Assembly: GCF_009766095.1 (NCBI RefSeq)
Contig: NZ_LMUD01000040.1
Location: forward strand, 19,157-83,156
Length of the DNA: 64,000 nucleotides
DNA from: Granulicella sp. S190
GTDB lineage: Bacteria > Acidobacteriota > Terriglobia > Terriglobales > Acidobacteriaceae
Reading direction: 5' to 3'
Under the pieces are notes generated by a model. The model made no database searches. It saw only the letters and a list, made by a program, of their open reading frames with translations, and was not told where the DNA came from. Each line of letters starts with the position of its first letter. Positions within the stretch are counted from its first letter, which is position 1. Position numbers and translations under genes: made by a program. Positions 37,201 to 44,973 of this stretch are shown here, piece after piece.

Positions 37201-37941
37201 ACACTCTCCGATGCTGGCGACCTGTTGAATGGAGGAAGCATAGGCGGATACCGTGCACCGGCGGTACCGGGGCTTGGTATTGGTTTTGACAATGCTCTGG
37301 CCGGCTTCGATATTCGAAATGTATTCCACTTCAGCGGCGGATATAGCCTTCCATTCGGCAAGGACAAGCAGTTCCTGGCCAACTCAGGGAAGCTGACCAA
37401 CGCTTTGATTGGTGGTTGGAGTGGAAACTGGATCGTAACTCTTGAGGGTGGCCAGCCGATTACGCTAAGCTGCCCCACCGCGACTACTTCAGGAACGAAC
37501 TGCGACGATATCAATGTTCCTGGCGAGAGTCAGAAGCTCGGTCTTCATCTCGACTCAAACAATAAGTTGAGTTGGTTTGGTAATCCGAACGCGTTCCAGC
37601 AACCTTGCCCGCTGGGCCAACCGGGAACAGCTGGATGCATCACTGCAACAGGTTCAGCCCTACTGGGAGGCAACCCTGCGACAACAACTGGACCGGGAAT
37701 CAAGACATTCGATTTCTCGGCGTTCAAGGCCTTCCAGCTTACCGAACGGTTCTCGATGCAGTTCCGGTCTGAGTTCTTCAACATCCTCAACCATCCCAAC
37801 TTCAATGCGCCTAACTTCGGCGGCAACGGCGTAGTAGGGATCTCTGGCTCTGGCAACTTCACCAGTAACACGTTCGGTGAAATTGGATCCACTCGTACTG
37901 CTCCGAGACAGGTCCAGTTTGCTCTGAAACTGTACTTCTAA
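34243..37941 (+). CDS. Oar-like TonB-dependent receptor with carboxypeptidase-regulatory-like domain
   Basis: 1232-residue outer-membrane receptor. Signal peptide FITFSFLCLLLIQTQCVFG, then the sandwich domain (EGAINGTVVDSAGALVANAH, FTFTPVRIGNYSLKV), the plug (KTVNDLPLNGRNFTFLAQLG, NNYLLDGIDNNSDTV, VDAIQEFKVQTADFSADLGR) and a long barrel ending in QFALKLYF, an outer-membrane insertion signal. The frame opens at a TTG (34090), but ATG 34243 has GAGG eight bases upstream and lies below a promoter-like sequence, so I use it. A strong hairpin with T-rich tail follows 15 bases after the stop. It is flanked by CRTAC1 and TPR genes; ligand unknown. Confidence 0.93.
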   Translation: MAFDREVTSWYRRFGFITFSFLCLLLIQTQCVFGQVDEGAINGTVVDSAGALVANAHVTLLNKDVGLSLEATTNNSGEFTFTPVRIGNYSLKVTAPGFSTTTQENLKVNVGQHLQVPVQLKTGASAETIEVTTAPPLLQSDEASVGQVIGEKTVNDLPLNGRNFTFLAQLGAGVNTPQADTRGNAASGAFSANGLRPSQNNYLLDGIDNNSDTVDFLNGTNFIVLPPVDAIQEFKVQTADFSADLGRAAGAVLNATIKSGTNSIHGSVWEFFRNDKLDAADWFSNNNGTAKGELRQNQFGASIGGPIIRNKLFFFGDYEGLRVVQGVTSTATVPTLTERNSGYTNLSDLLQSKTQTDALGRIIPLGTVLDPATTRAVGTGFVRDPFLGPGSPCSAATKDFSAGCNLNQIPVARLDPNAIALLNLYPLPTSGALNTTNFSSSPKSTQNRDAFDVRADFNPTDRNQVFFRFSYVDNPQFIPGTFGGIADGGAFQQGIQTAKSDQAALGFTHAFSPTAVNVARAGFNHLHTTRFGPEGSVMGIPAQFGIQGIPQVSENGGLPGFTFGGLSNLGGNNFLPSDEVSQTLQITDDFTKIYGKHSFKTGIEYQHVKFSTLQPAYSRGQFDYNGTYTDVPNSNQNLTGIAQFLLQPMLSTVPGGVDYSGGSDQVQASNINKTYDVKNYFAAYFQDDWKVSPKMTLNLGLRYDYFGPLGESNGGQANFIQDGPPNGTPTYLIPATGKDDRTLSTSFVNLLAKDGIALELTNKYGNGLTQTQKSNFSPRVGFAYQASPKAVVRGGVGLFYNAFENQGYGPNIGENYPFVYNFNYQIQGAVNPVSAGTPFAGCPTAGPGGTATFESGFSCLSFTPSLVNGSQLNLQGLQFNYQTPVTLSSNLTVQYAITPTLSATVGYVFTNAWNLQTGVGNNNPSQLWAAGTNLTTTPGALPFPDFARNGSYQRTIGSSDYNGLQTKLEQSNWKGLSFLATYTYSKTLSDAGDLLNGGSIGGYRAPAVPGLGIGFDNALAGFDIRNVFHFSGGYSLPFGKDKQFLANSGKLTNALIGGWSGNWIVTLEGGQPITLSCPTATTSGTNCDDINVPGESQKLGLHLDSNNKLSWFGNPNAFQQPCPLGQPGTAGCITATGSALLGGNPATTTGPGIKTFDFSAFKAFQLTERFSMQFRSEFFNILNHPNFNAPNFGGNGVVGISGSGNFTSNTFGEIGSTRTAPRQVQFALKLYF

Positions 37942-37956
37942 GCTAAGATGGAAGAC

Positions 37957-37999
37957 ACCCTTGAGGTCACAGAATCAAGTGGCTTCAAGGGTTTTCTTC
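37957..37999 (+). terminator. Intrinsic terminator after the receptor gene
   Basis: ACCCTTGA (37957-37964) pairs with TCAAGGGT (37985-37992) and is followed by TTTCTTCT. It begins 15 bases after the stop codon, so the receptor and the next TPR gene probably have separate transcripts or partial read-through. Confidence 0.55.
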
Positions 38000-38040
38000 T
38001 GCGTGACGCTTTGCTCATGCAGCTATAACAGAGGTGGAGT

Positions 38041-39465
38041 ATGAGCACGCGGGCTCGGTTTTGGCTGCTGGTCTTTTGTTCCGCGCTGGCTTGCGTAAGT
38101 TTTGCGACAGCCGAAGACAAGCCAGACAAGCCCAACCAAAAACTGAACCTTCAATTTCAGTCCGCGGAAGCGCAATACGATGCAGGTCACTTTGCTGAAG
38201 CCGCGACCCAACTAGAGCATCTCTTACCTTCTGCCCCACAGAGCTTCGAGATTCATGAGCTTTTGGGCCTCGTCTACGCCGCTGAATCGGAGGATGCGAA
38301 AGCTCTCAAGCACCTCGAGATAGCGGTCCGATTGAAACCGGACTCGGCAGTCGCTAGAACGAATCTGGCAGCAAACCTTACCCACTCTGGAAAGCTGGAT
38401 CTGGCCGAAGCACAACTCCGTAAGGCGCTCGCTCTCGCGCCTCAAGACTTCGATGCCAACCATAACCTCGCCGACTTCTATCTTCAGTCCAATAAGATTG
38501 CGGAAGCACTCCCTCTTCTCGAACAGGCGCAGAGAATCAGCCCCTCCTCCTACAACAACAGTTACGATCTGGCGTTGGCCTTCTTTCTAACTGGAAGATC
38601 AGACGATGCGCGGCCACTTATCCAGGGCCTTATGGCGCAGAAGAACACTGGAGAGCTGCACAACCTGTTGGGTCAGATCGACGAGAAAGAAGAAAAATTT
38701 CTTGATGCCGCGAACGAGTTCCAAATAGCTGCTCAAATGGATCCAAGCGAAGACAACCTCTTTACGTTGGGAAGCGAACTTCTGCTTCACAGGACGTACG
38801 AGCCAGCTATCCAGGTCTTCCAACTCGCAAGCCAGCGTTATCCGAAATCACCTCGGCTGTTGATCGGACTCGGCATGGCTCTGTATTCACAGGGCAAGTA
38901 CGAGGAGTCGATCAAGTCTTTGCTTACAGCAGCAGATCTCGATCCTACTGATGCCCGATGTTATTTGTTTCTATCTAAGTCCTACCTCAGCTCTCCGAAT
39001 CAGGCAGATGAAGTCATTCAGAGATTTCGGCGTTACTCAGAGTTACAGCAGAACAACGCGCTGGCACAGTACTATTACGCCATAAGCTTATGGAAGGGAA
39101 GGCGCCTGGAAGAGGCCAGTGTAGATTTTCGGACGGTGGAGTCTCTCCTGCAAAAGTCCATCGCACTGGACGGAAAACTAGCAGAGGCTCATTTGCAGCT
39201 AGGCATCCTCTACGCGGACCAGCATGAGTTAGCTAAGTCGCTTCCGGAGTATCAACGGGCACTGGAGCTGGATCCTAATCTTCCAGACGCACACTACCGC
39301 CTCGGCCAATATTATGTACGCGCAGGACAAAAGGACCATGCACAGCAGGAGTTTGCGGTTTATCAGCAGCTTCAGGCCCAGCATATGGCCGCAGTCGACA
39401 AGGAAAGAGCCGAAGTCCAGCAATTTGTACTTTCAGAAAAGCCTGGTTCTGTTACAAAACCTTGA
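38041..39465 (+). CDS. Exported TPR protein (paralogue of the one at 26430)
   Basis: 474 residues with a signal peptide (FWLLVFCSALACVSFATA-EDK) and about ten TPR motifs from residue 40 to 455 (AEAQYDAGHFAEAATQLEHL, AHYRLGQYYVRAGQKDHA). It shares the end of the repeat array and many positions with the TPR protein at 26430 but lacks that protein's carboxypeptidase-like domain. ATG 38041 has GAGGTGGAG immediately upstream. It is followed after 102 bases by the alkaline-phosphatase-like gene. Likely a periplasmic scaffold; no enzymatic motif seen. Confidence 0.9.
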   Translation: MSTRARFWLLVFCSALACVSFATAEDKPDKPNQKLNLQFQSAEAQYDAGHFAEAATQLEHLLPSAPQSFEIHELLGLVYAAESEDAKALKHLEIAVRLKPDSAVARTNLAANLTHSGKLDLAEAQLRKALALAPQDFDANHNLADFYLQSNKIAEALPLLEQAQRISPSSYNNSYDLALAFFLTGRSDDARPLIQGLMAQKNTGELHNLLGQIDEKEEKFLDAANEFQIAAQMDPSEDNLFTLGSELLLHRTYEPAIQVFQLASQRYPKSPRLLIGLGMALYSQGKYEESIKSLLTAADLDPTDARCYLFLSKSYLSSPNQADEVIQRFRRYSELQQNNALAQYYYAISLWKGRRLEEASVDFRTVESLLQKSIALDGKLAEAHLQLGILYADQHELAKSLPEYQRALELDPNLPDAHYRLGQYYVRAGQKDHAQQEFAVYQQLQAQHMAAVDKERAEVQQFVLSEKPGSVTKP

Positions 39466-39567
39466 GTGCCGCGTTTTGGTGATGACAAGAGATATCCGAT
39501 AGGCGTACGAAGAGTAGAAGAAAGTAAATGCATGATCGAGCACGAGGAACCATAAGGTGGATTTACG

Positions 39568-40746
39568 TTGACGGTTTCATCTTCATTCAGCAAGACGCTT
39601 CCTGCACGACATGAAGTTGCCAGACATCTTGGTCGCAGCAGGCGCGACTTTCTTCGCAGTACAGCTGGACTCGCGCTAGGAAGCGCACTGATGAGCGGCA
39701 GCCCCTTTGTGCACGGACAAGCTGCGGCAAAGAAGCGAAAAGTCATCGTCGTTACCTTTGGTGGAGGTGCGCGAGATCAGGAGACGTTCGCTCCTGAAGG
39801 GCAGGAAAACATCCCACATATGCTCCGCGAGTTGGCTCCTCAGTCCAGCTTCTTCACTCAGGTGATGAACCAGGGGATATTGGGCCACTACGTGGCGACC
39901 GCAAGCCTGGCAACCGGCGTCTACGAGACGCTCAACAACTTTTCGGCAGTTCCACCCGACCATCCCACAGTGTTCGAGTACTTCCGCAAGGATCTCAATC
40001 GGCCATCATCAAGCACGTGGGTCGTCGCTCCCAGTAACGGCTTCAATCGAATTGGCGAAAGCGACAATCGCTCCTATGGTCCGGGCCTCGGGGCCAAAGT
40101 CATCTTGCCGAAGCATTTACTCAGTGCGGCAACCTCTGGAGCCACTGCGGACTACAACCACCTGCTACGTGACAACTACGAGACGCCGCTCTACACCCCG
40201 CAAATCGGAGGCGGCGAGTTCGAACTCCAGCAGATGGAACAGATATTGAAGCTCTCCGTCGATGACTTCAAGACGCACGCGCGAACTGTCTCAAGCCCGG
40301 ATGAACTCTCCATTTACATTACGAAGCGCCTGATGAAGCTGGAATCTCCCAGTCTGTTATGGATCACGATGCACGACATCGATATCGCTCACTCCGGCGC
40401 TTACTCGCTCTATATTGAAGCAATTCGGCGCACCGACCGTCTCTGTGCGGAGCTCTGGCAGGCAGTCCAGGCCGAGCCCGAATATGCGGGCAACACAACG
40501 ATGTTCATCCTTCCAGACTTTGGCCGCGATGCCGACGAGGATGCCGGCGGGAACGGATTTCAGCATCACCGTACCGGTGACGCAGCGTCACGCACTACCT
40601 GGATGATGACCCTCGGCGCAGGTGTTCGCCAAGGAATGGTGTATGACCGTCCGTTGCAATCGATTGATCTTGTCCCTACTCTCGGCTCAATCATGGGCTT
40701 CTCTCCCAAACTGTCACGAGGCACACCGATCCACGAGTTGTTGTAA
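39568..40746 (+). CDS. Tat-exported alkaline-phosphatase-superfamily protein (sulfatase/phosphoesterase-like)
   Basis: Leader SRRDFLRSTAGLALGSALM is a good twin-arginine signal. The rest resembles the alkaline-phosphatase/sulfatase fold: a metal-site-like MHDIDIAHSGAYSLYIEAI around residue 265-285, FILPDFGRDADEDAGGNG (~315-330) and HHR followed by the C-terminal TWMMTLGAGV and IDLVPTLGSIMG pattern typical of the superfamily. The N-terminal strand VIVVTFGGGARDQETFAPEG lacks the usual metal-binding Asp and I cannot place the Ser/Thr/Cys nucleophile, so activity is unproven. Start TTG 39568 with AAGGTGG seven bases upstream. Two bases separate its stop from the next ATG. Confidence 0.75.
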   Translation: MTVSSSFSKTLPARHEVARHLGRSRRDFLRSTAGLALGSALMSGSPFVHGQAAAKKRKVIVVTFGGGARDQETFAPEGQENIPHMLRELAPQSSFFTQVMNQGILGHYVATASLATGVYETLNNFSAVPPDHPTVFEYFRKDLNRPSSSTWVVAPSNGFNRIGESDNRSYGPGLGAKVILPKHLLSAATSGATADYNHLLRDNYETPLYTPQIGGGEFELQQMEQILKLSVDDFKTHARTVSSPDELSIYITKRLMKLESPSLLWITMHDIDIAHSGAYSLYIEAIRRTDRLCAELWQAVQAEPEYAGNTTMFILPDFGRDADEDAGGNGFQHHRTGDAASRTTWMMTLGAGVRQGMVYDRPLQSIDLVPTLGSIMGFSPKLSRGTPIHELL

Positions 40747-40748
40747 TT

Positions 40749-41963
40749 ATGTTGCCAAGCGATCTCAAAGCCGAACAGTTTGCCGGATATCCCCCCAAGG
40801 CGAGGGAGCTCGCAGTGGCTCACCTTGGAACGCTGCGACAGCTGCCGCTCAGCTTCGTACCAAGTTTGTTGCGCGAAGTTATTGACTACGACTTCAAGTT
40901 TCCCGCAGAGCGCTCGTCAATCGATCGGGAACTTGCCACTCTCAGTTCACTTACGCCCGCGCAGCTCAGGGAATGGTTTCAACCGTTCTCTCAACTCTCG
41001 CTCTCGCCCAAGCTTCAGAGTCTTGATTGGATCAACCAGCCAGGTCAATTCGTCGAACAGCTATCCGCATATCTTTGGACGACTCATCAACTGGATGCAT
41101 TTCGCGAGGCAGCGACGACATACGGAGACCGTACCCGCACGGTAGCGGCGTCAGACCCAGCTGCCGTGCGCAGGCTGGGAATCGCGGTTATAGGGCAGGG
41201 AGTTGAGTCGTATGACGGAACCCTCTTTCGCAACCTGCGCAAGCACGGCACCTACTTTAAGCGAGTCGAGCCGGAACGCGGAGTTGAGCTCTTGCTGACC
41301 AGCGTCGAGACCAGGGCAAAAGCACATCCCGTTCCTTACGGACATTGGTACATCGATGGAGGGCAGCACGCGGAACACAGCCCGTCGCTCACTTGCGTGT
41401 CATTTCAAAAGCTAGAGCCCGTTCGCGCCGCATTGCTGAAAAACATTCAAACCGAAATCGCAAGACCGGGGATGGGGCCGGAGGAGCTGCGCACACATAT
41501 GGCGCGCCTCTCTCCTTCGGATCTCGGGATGGAACGAGGGGGAGACGAAGTGCTGGCGCGTTTTGAGGTCAAGCTCTTCACCGAGGGTTCTGGGACGCAG
41601 ATCTTCAGCACAACCTTCGCTCAGTGGGCGACGCGCGAGGCATTGCGAAGGGCACAACCGCATACCCTATTGGTGCGCTATGCACCCAGGCAACGACAGA
41701 AGCCAATGAATGAGCTGATGGCTGTCAGCGACAGCAAACCTGAGCTAGATCCCCTGGGCTCACTGATAGATGCGGACATGGGCGCTTACTATCAGTGGAT
41801 CAACCAGCAGCGGCTGCCTGAGTCTGAACAGTCATCGTTCCTAGTCTGGTTCGAAGGCCATAATCAGGCCCTTGTTATTGGCCCCTCACTGCCTCGGGGC
41901 ACAGAGTCGAACACGATTCTTAATCTGGGAGAGTTGCTCTCCGTTGCCGTCGGCCGGACCTAA
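40749..41963 (+). CDS. Unrecognised 404-aa protein coupled to the phosphatase-like gene
   Basis: I do not recognise the family. There is no signal peptide or membrane segment, so it should be cytoplasmic, unlike its neighbours. The N-terminal ~120 residues are helical (AEQFAGYPPKARELAVAHLG, LTPAQLREWFQPFSQLSLSP). The C-terminal ~270 contain mixed strands (IGQGVESYDGTLFRNLRKHG, PVPYGHWYIDGGQHAEHS, LARFEVKLFTEGSGTQIFST, FLVWFEGHNQALVIGPSLPR). Its ATG is two bases after the preceding stop, so translation is probably coupled. It converges with the CRTAC1 gene 14 bases downstream. Given the coupling it may process, regulate or accompany the phosphatase-like protein. Confidence 0.75.
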   Translation: MLPSDLKAEQFAGYPPKARELAVAHLGTLRQLPLSFVPSLLREVIDYDFKFPAERSSIDRELATLSSLTPAQLREWFQPFSQLSLSPKLQSLDWINQPGQFVEQLSAYLWTTHQLDAFREAATTYGDRTRTVAASDPAAVRRLGIAVIGQGVESYDGTLFRNLRKHGTYFKRVEPERGVELLLTSVETRAKAHPVPYGHWYIDGGQHAEHSPSLTCVSFQKLEPVRAALLKNIQTEIARPGMGPEELRTHMARLSPSDLGMERGGDEVLARFEVKLFTEGSGTQIFSTTFAQWATREALRRAQPHTLLVRYAPRQRQKPMNELMAVSDSKPELDPLGSLIDADMGAYYQWINQQRLPESEQSSFLVWFEGHNQALVIGPSLPRGTESNTILNLGELLSVAVGRT

Positions 41964-41977
41964 ATGTGAGGAGTCTA

Positions 41978-43801
41978 TCAGCGACTGATGGGCTTTAATG
42001 TGCTGGTCCCAGGAGTCGATTGAACCGGTTCGTCCACTCGAAGAATCTGGTCCGCCTTTATCTCGCCGAGCTTCTGGACGATACCACTGGGCCAGTGAAT
42101 TTCAATCTCCTTTGCGACTGATTCCGCACCGAGCCCGAAGTGCGCGCGCTTATCGTTGGAGGAGAGGTAGCCGCCCGCCGTCGAAACGGTGACATATTGC
42201 GGGCCTTTGGATGTTGTCAGTTTTATCTCTGCGCCGATGGCGTCCCGGTTGCTGCGGTGTCCAACCAGGCGAAGAGTGAGCCAGTGATTCTGCGTCTCAG
42301 TTTCGTTATGCAGGATGTGGGCGGCTCCGCCGTTTGCTGTGACGACCGCGTCGATACGTCCGTCATTGTCGAGATCTCCTACTGCCATCCCGCGACTAAC
42401 CCAAGGCTGCGCAAAGACGCTTCCTGAGGCCTCGGAGACATCTACAAAGCCATGACCAGTGTTACGTGCGAGAAGCATCGGCTCCTTGTAGTGAAGTTGC
42501 GGCGAAGTGAGTTCGATAGTGTCGAGATCGTGGCTCTGGGCGATAAGGAGATCCTTGAGTCCGTCGTTATCGTAGTCGAGAAAGTGCAGGCTCCAGCCGG
42601 AGTGGAGGAGAGTGATACGGCCAATGCCTGACATGTAGGTGTCGTAAGTGAAGCTGCCGTCGCCGTTGTTTTTGTAGAGGGCGTATGCCTGGTTGGCAAG
42701 GTTGGTGATGACGAGGTCGGGAAGTCCATCGTTGTTGTAGTCTTCAAAATCGATGCCCATGCCGGCGTAGGTGCGGCCATCACCGTCGACTGCGATCTCG
42801 GCGTTGAGCCCGATTTCTTCGAAGGTGCCATCTCCTTTGTTGCGATAGAGGAACTCGAGCATGGAATCGTTCGCGACCGCTATATCGATCTTGCCGTCAC
42901 GGTCAAAGTCGGCGAGGGCGATGCCAAGACCTTTGCCGGGGACAGAGATCCCGTTTTTTTTAGAGACTTCGGTGAAGTGGCCGTTTCCGTCATTGTGATA
43001 GACCAGCGGAGCGATCGCAGGGAATGTGTCCGGATGACAGTAGGCGCGGTAGCCGTCACGGTGCTCACCGCACCAGATGTCATCAAAGTCCCATTTGACG
43101 TAACGAAGGACGACGAGGTCGAGCAGGCCATCGTTATCGAGATCGACCCAGGCTGCGCTGGTCGACCAGCCGCTGCCAGCGGTTCCGGAGCTTTCGGTGA
43201 TGTCGGTAAAGGTGCCGTTGCCGTTGTTGTGATAGAGGCGATTGCCGCCATAGGCTGTCACGTAGAGATCTTCGAAGCCGTCATTGTCGAAGTCTCCTAC
43301 TGCGACGCCCATGCCATAGCCAATGCCTTTTAGTCCGGAGTGTTCGGTGGCATCTTCGAAACTGCCGTCCTTTTTCTGGTGATAGAGGCGATTCCAATCC
43401 TGGGGACCCGACTTCTGCGGAATCGTGCCCTTTGGTGTTGGATTGCTTAGAGGAGCTCCGTTGACGAAAAAAATGTCGAGTAGACCATCATTGTCATAGT
43501 CGAAGACCGCTACGCCCGAGCCCATTGTCTCGAGCAGATACTTTGCCGAGGTGTGAGACGCGACGCCTAGAAAATGGACTCCACTACTTTGGGTGATATC
43601 TACGAATTTGCCGGGTATCGCGGGCCCTTCTTCAGAATGTTGTGTGGCAATGCGAGGAGGAGGCGAGGTCTGCCCGAAGAGAACAGATGCAGTCAGAAAA
43701 CAGAGTACAACCGCACCGCCGATGCTTAAGGATCGCGCGGTCAGAGGGATTGGGAGTTGTGTCGGGAGTTTCGCGGCCTTAGATGAATCTCCTAAGTACA
43801 C
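41978..43801 (-). CDS. CRTAC1-family protein (FG-GAP repeats plus ASPIC/UnbV domain)
   Basis: 607 residues. N-terminal hydrophobic signal or anchor (SIGGAVVLCFLTASVLFG), then FG-GAP/VCBS blades (GVAVFDYDNDGLLDIFFVNG, GVAVGDFDNDGFEDLYV, NNGNGTFTDITESSG) with repeated calcium-binding DxDxDG. The ASPIC/UnbV C-terminus reads LVGHRSNRDAIGAEIKLT, SSNDKRAHFGLGAE and IEIHWPSGIVQKLGEIKADQ. An N-terminal motif GVHFLGVASHTSAKYLLETMG is shared by many family members. It is closer in size and layout to the 599-aa protein at 28240 than to the fusion protein. Confidence 0.9.
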   Translation of the reverse strand: MYLGDSSKAAKLPTQLPIPLTARSLSIGGAVVLCFLTASVLFGQTSPPPRIATQHSEEGPAIPGKFVDITQSSGVHFLGVASHTSAKYLLETMGSGVAVFDYDNDGLLDIFFVNGAPLSNPTPKGTIPQKSGPQDWNRLYHQKKDGSFEDATEHSGLKGIGYGMGVAVGDFDNDGFEDLYVTAYGGNRLYHNNGNGTFTDITESSGTAGSGWSTSAAWVDLDNDGLLDLVVLRYVKWDFDDIWCGEHRDGYRAYCHPDTFPAIAPLVYHNDGNGHFTEVSKKNGISVPGKGLGIALADFDRDGKIDIAVANDSMLEFLYRNKGDGTFEEIGLNAEIAVDGDGRTYAGMGIDFEDYNNDGLPDLVITNLANQAYALYKNNGDGSFTYDTYMSGIGRITLLHSGWSLHFLDYDNDGLKDLLIAQSHDLDTIELTSPQLHYKEPMLLARNTGHGFVDVSEASGSVFAQPWVSRGMAVGDLDNDGRIDAVVTANGGAAHILHNETETQNHWLTLRLVGHRSNRDAIGAEIKLTTSKGPQYVTVSTAGGYLSSNDKRAHFGLGAESVAKEIEIHWPSGIVQKLGEIKADQILRVDEPVQSTPGTSTLKPISR

Positions 43802-44275
43802 TGTTCGCTCTTTCTGCTTGTGCGATCTGGTGATTTCGATCTATTGATATGATCTCTCTCTTTGGCCATTGGGCAAGATTTAACTGGCAAAGTCCTCGTT
43901 TTTGGCCTACCCGTTTTTTTCGTTGCAGGAGCAGAAGATGACTGATTGCCCTCTTCCAATGCTGCGAGGGTATGGCCCACCTCCCCAATCCAGGGCTGTA
44001 GAGTAGCACAATTGTGAGAGTGTCTTCGGCAGCCTTTTTAAATCGTCCCGCGCCCGAAGACGCCGCGCCCATTCTTCTAATTACATCAGCCCTGATCGAG
44101 TTAATGAGATGGTCGCCATGGCCAACAAGCTGGCCCGCATCGCCTGGGGTGTGCTCTCCAGCGGTAACAAGTACAGACCCGGTCGCAACCTAACGGTTCT
44201 AGTTTACTTCGACAGTTTATTTTTGTTCGCGTCGCGAGAAAGCGAGCGTACCTATGTGCTCGTACCTGGATTAAT
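43802..44275. other. Intergenic region, no gene seen
   Basis: 474 bases upstream of the minus-strand CRTAC1 gene and of the broken plus-strand methyltransferase gene. It contains a 10-base palindrome CACAATTGTG at 44007-44016. I find no convincing coding sequence or RNA gene. Confidence 0.35.
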
Positions 44276-44973
44276 ATGATGAATATGTGTGGTGTCTCAT
44301 CTATGAATTTTTCCGAACGTCTGGAATCGTCTCCCGTTATCCTGACCGAAGGTGCTGTCGTGACGCGCCTCAACTACGAATTCCATCTCTCTACTCCGGA
44401 TTCCGCAGCGTTCGTACATCTATTTGATCGCACGGGTCGCGCCGCCCTGGATGCAATCTCTCGCAGTTACATGCAGATTGCGGCAGACCACGACCTGCCG
44501 ATGCTGGTGAGCACACCGACTTGGCGAGCGCACCCAGAAGGTCTCGCCCGTCAGGGCTTTACGGCTACCAATGATCTTGCGCGTGTCAATCACGAGGCTG
44601 TTAGCCTCCTCCACGACATGCGTCGAGACATGGGACTTGAAGAGACTGTCTATATTTCTGGCGCCGTGGGCCCGCAGTTTGATGGCTATGATTCCAAAGG
44701 GCGCCTGATGCGACAGCGGCAGAGGCTTACCACGATGCCCAGGCGCAGATACTAGCAAGTCTCGACATTGATCTTCTCTACGCACCTACGTTTTCCAGTG
44801 CGAACAAACTGCTTGGCGTCTCCCGTGCGTTCGCTAAGACCAAGCTGCGCTATATCATCGCACCAGTCATCGATTCTGTCGGCTGTCTCCCGGATGCTGT
44901 GGCACAGGCGAAAGCCATATTCGAGCACTGGCGCAGCGATTTGCGCTTGGGGCCTCCCGTACGAATTAGATAA
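44276..44973 (+). pseudogene. Homocysteine S-methyltransferase-family gene, frameshifted and 3'-truncated
   Basis: The family normally transfers a methyl group from S-methylmethionine or a similar donor to homocysteine. Residues 1-142 are in one frame (ILTEGAVVTRLNYEFHLSTP, YISGAVGPQFDGYDSKG). At 44698-44701 the match moves to another frame and continues for 90 codons as APDATAAEAYHDAQAQILAS, FSSANKLLGVSRAFAKTKLR and APVIDSVGCLPDAVAQAKAI to TAA 44971-44973. The C-terminal zinc-binding cysteines of the family are absent. The broken end overlaps the stop of the opposite dehydrogenase gene by a few bases, suggesting deletion at that junction. An inner Met (44303) may be the original start. Confidence 0.8.

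Noticed and set aside
43779..44072. 97-codon minus-strand frame in the gap before the methyltransferase remnant
   Set aside because: No motif, no ribosome-binding site, overlaps the start of the CRTAC1 gene.
44101..44373. 90-codon minus-strand frame
   Set aside because: Arg/Cys/Trp-rich, overlaps the start of the methyltransferase remnant, no similarity.
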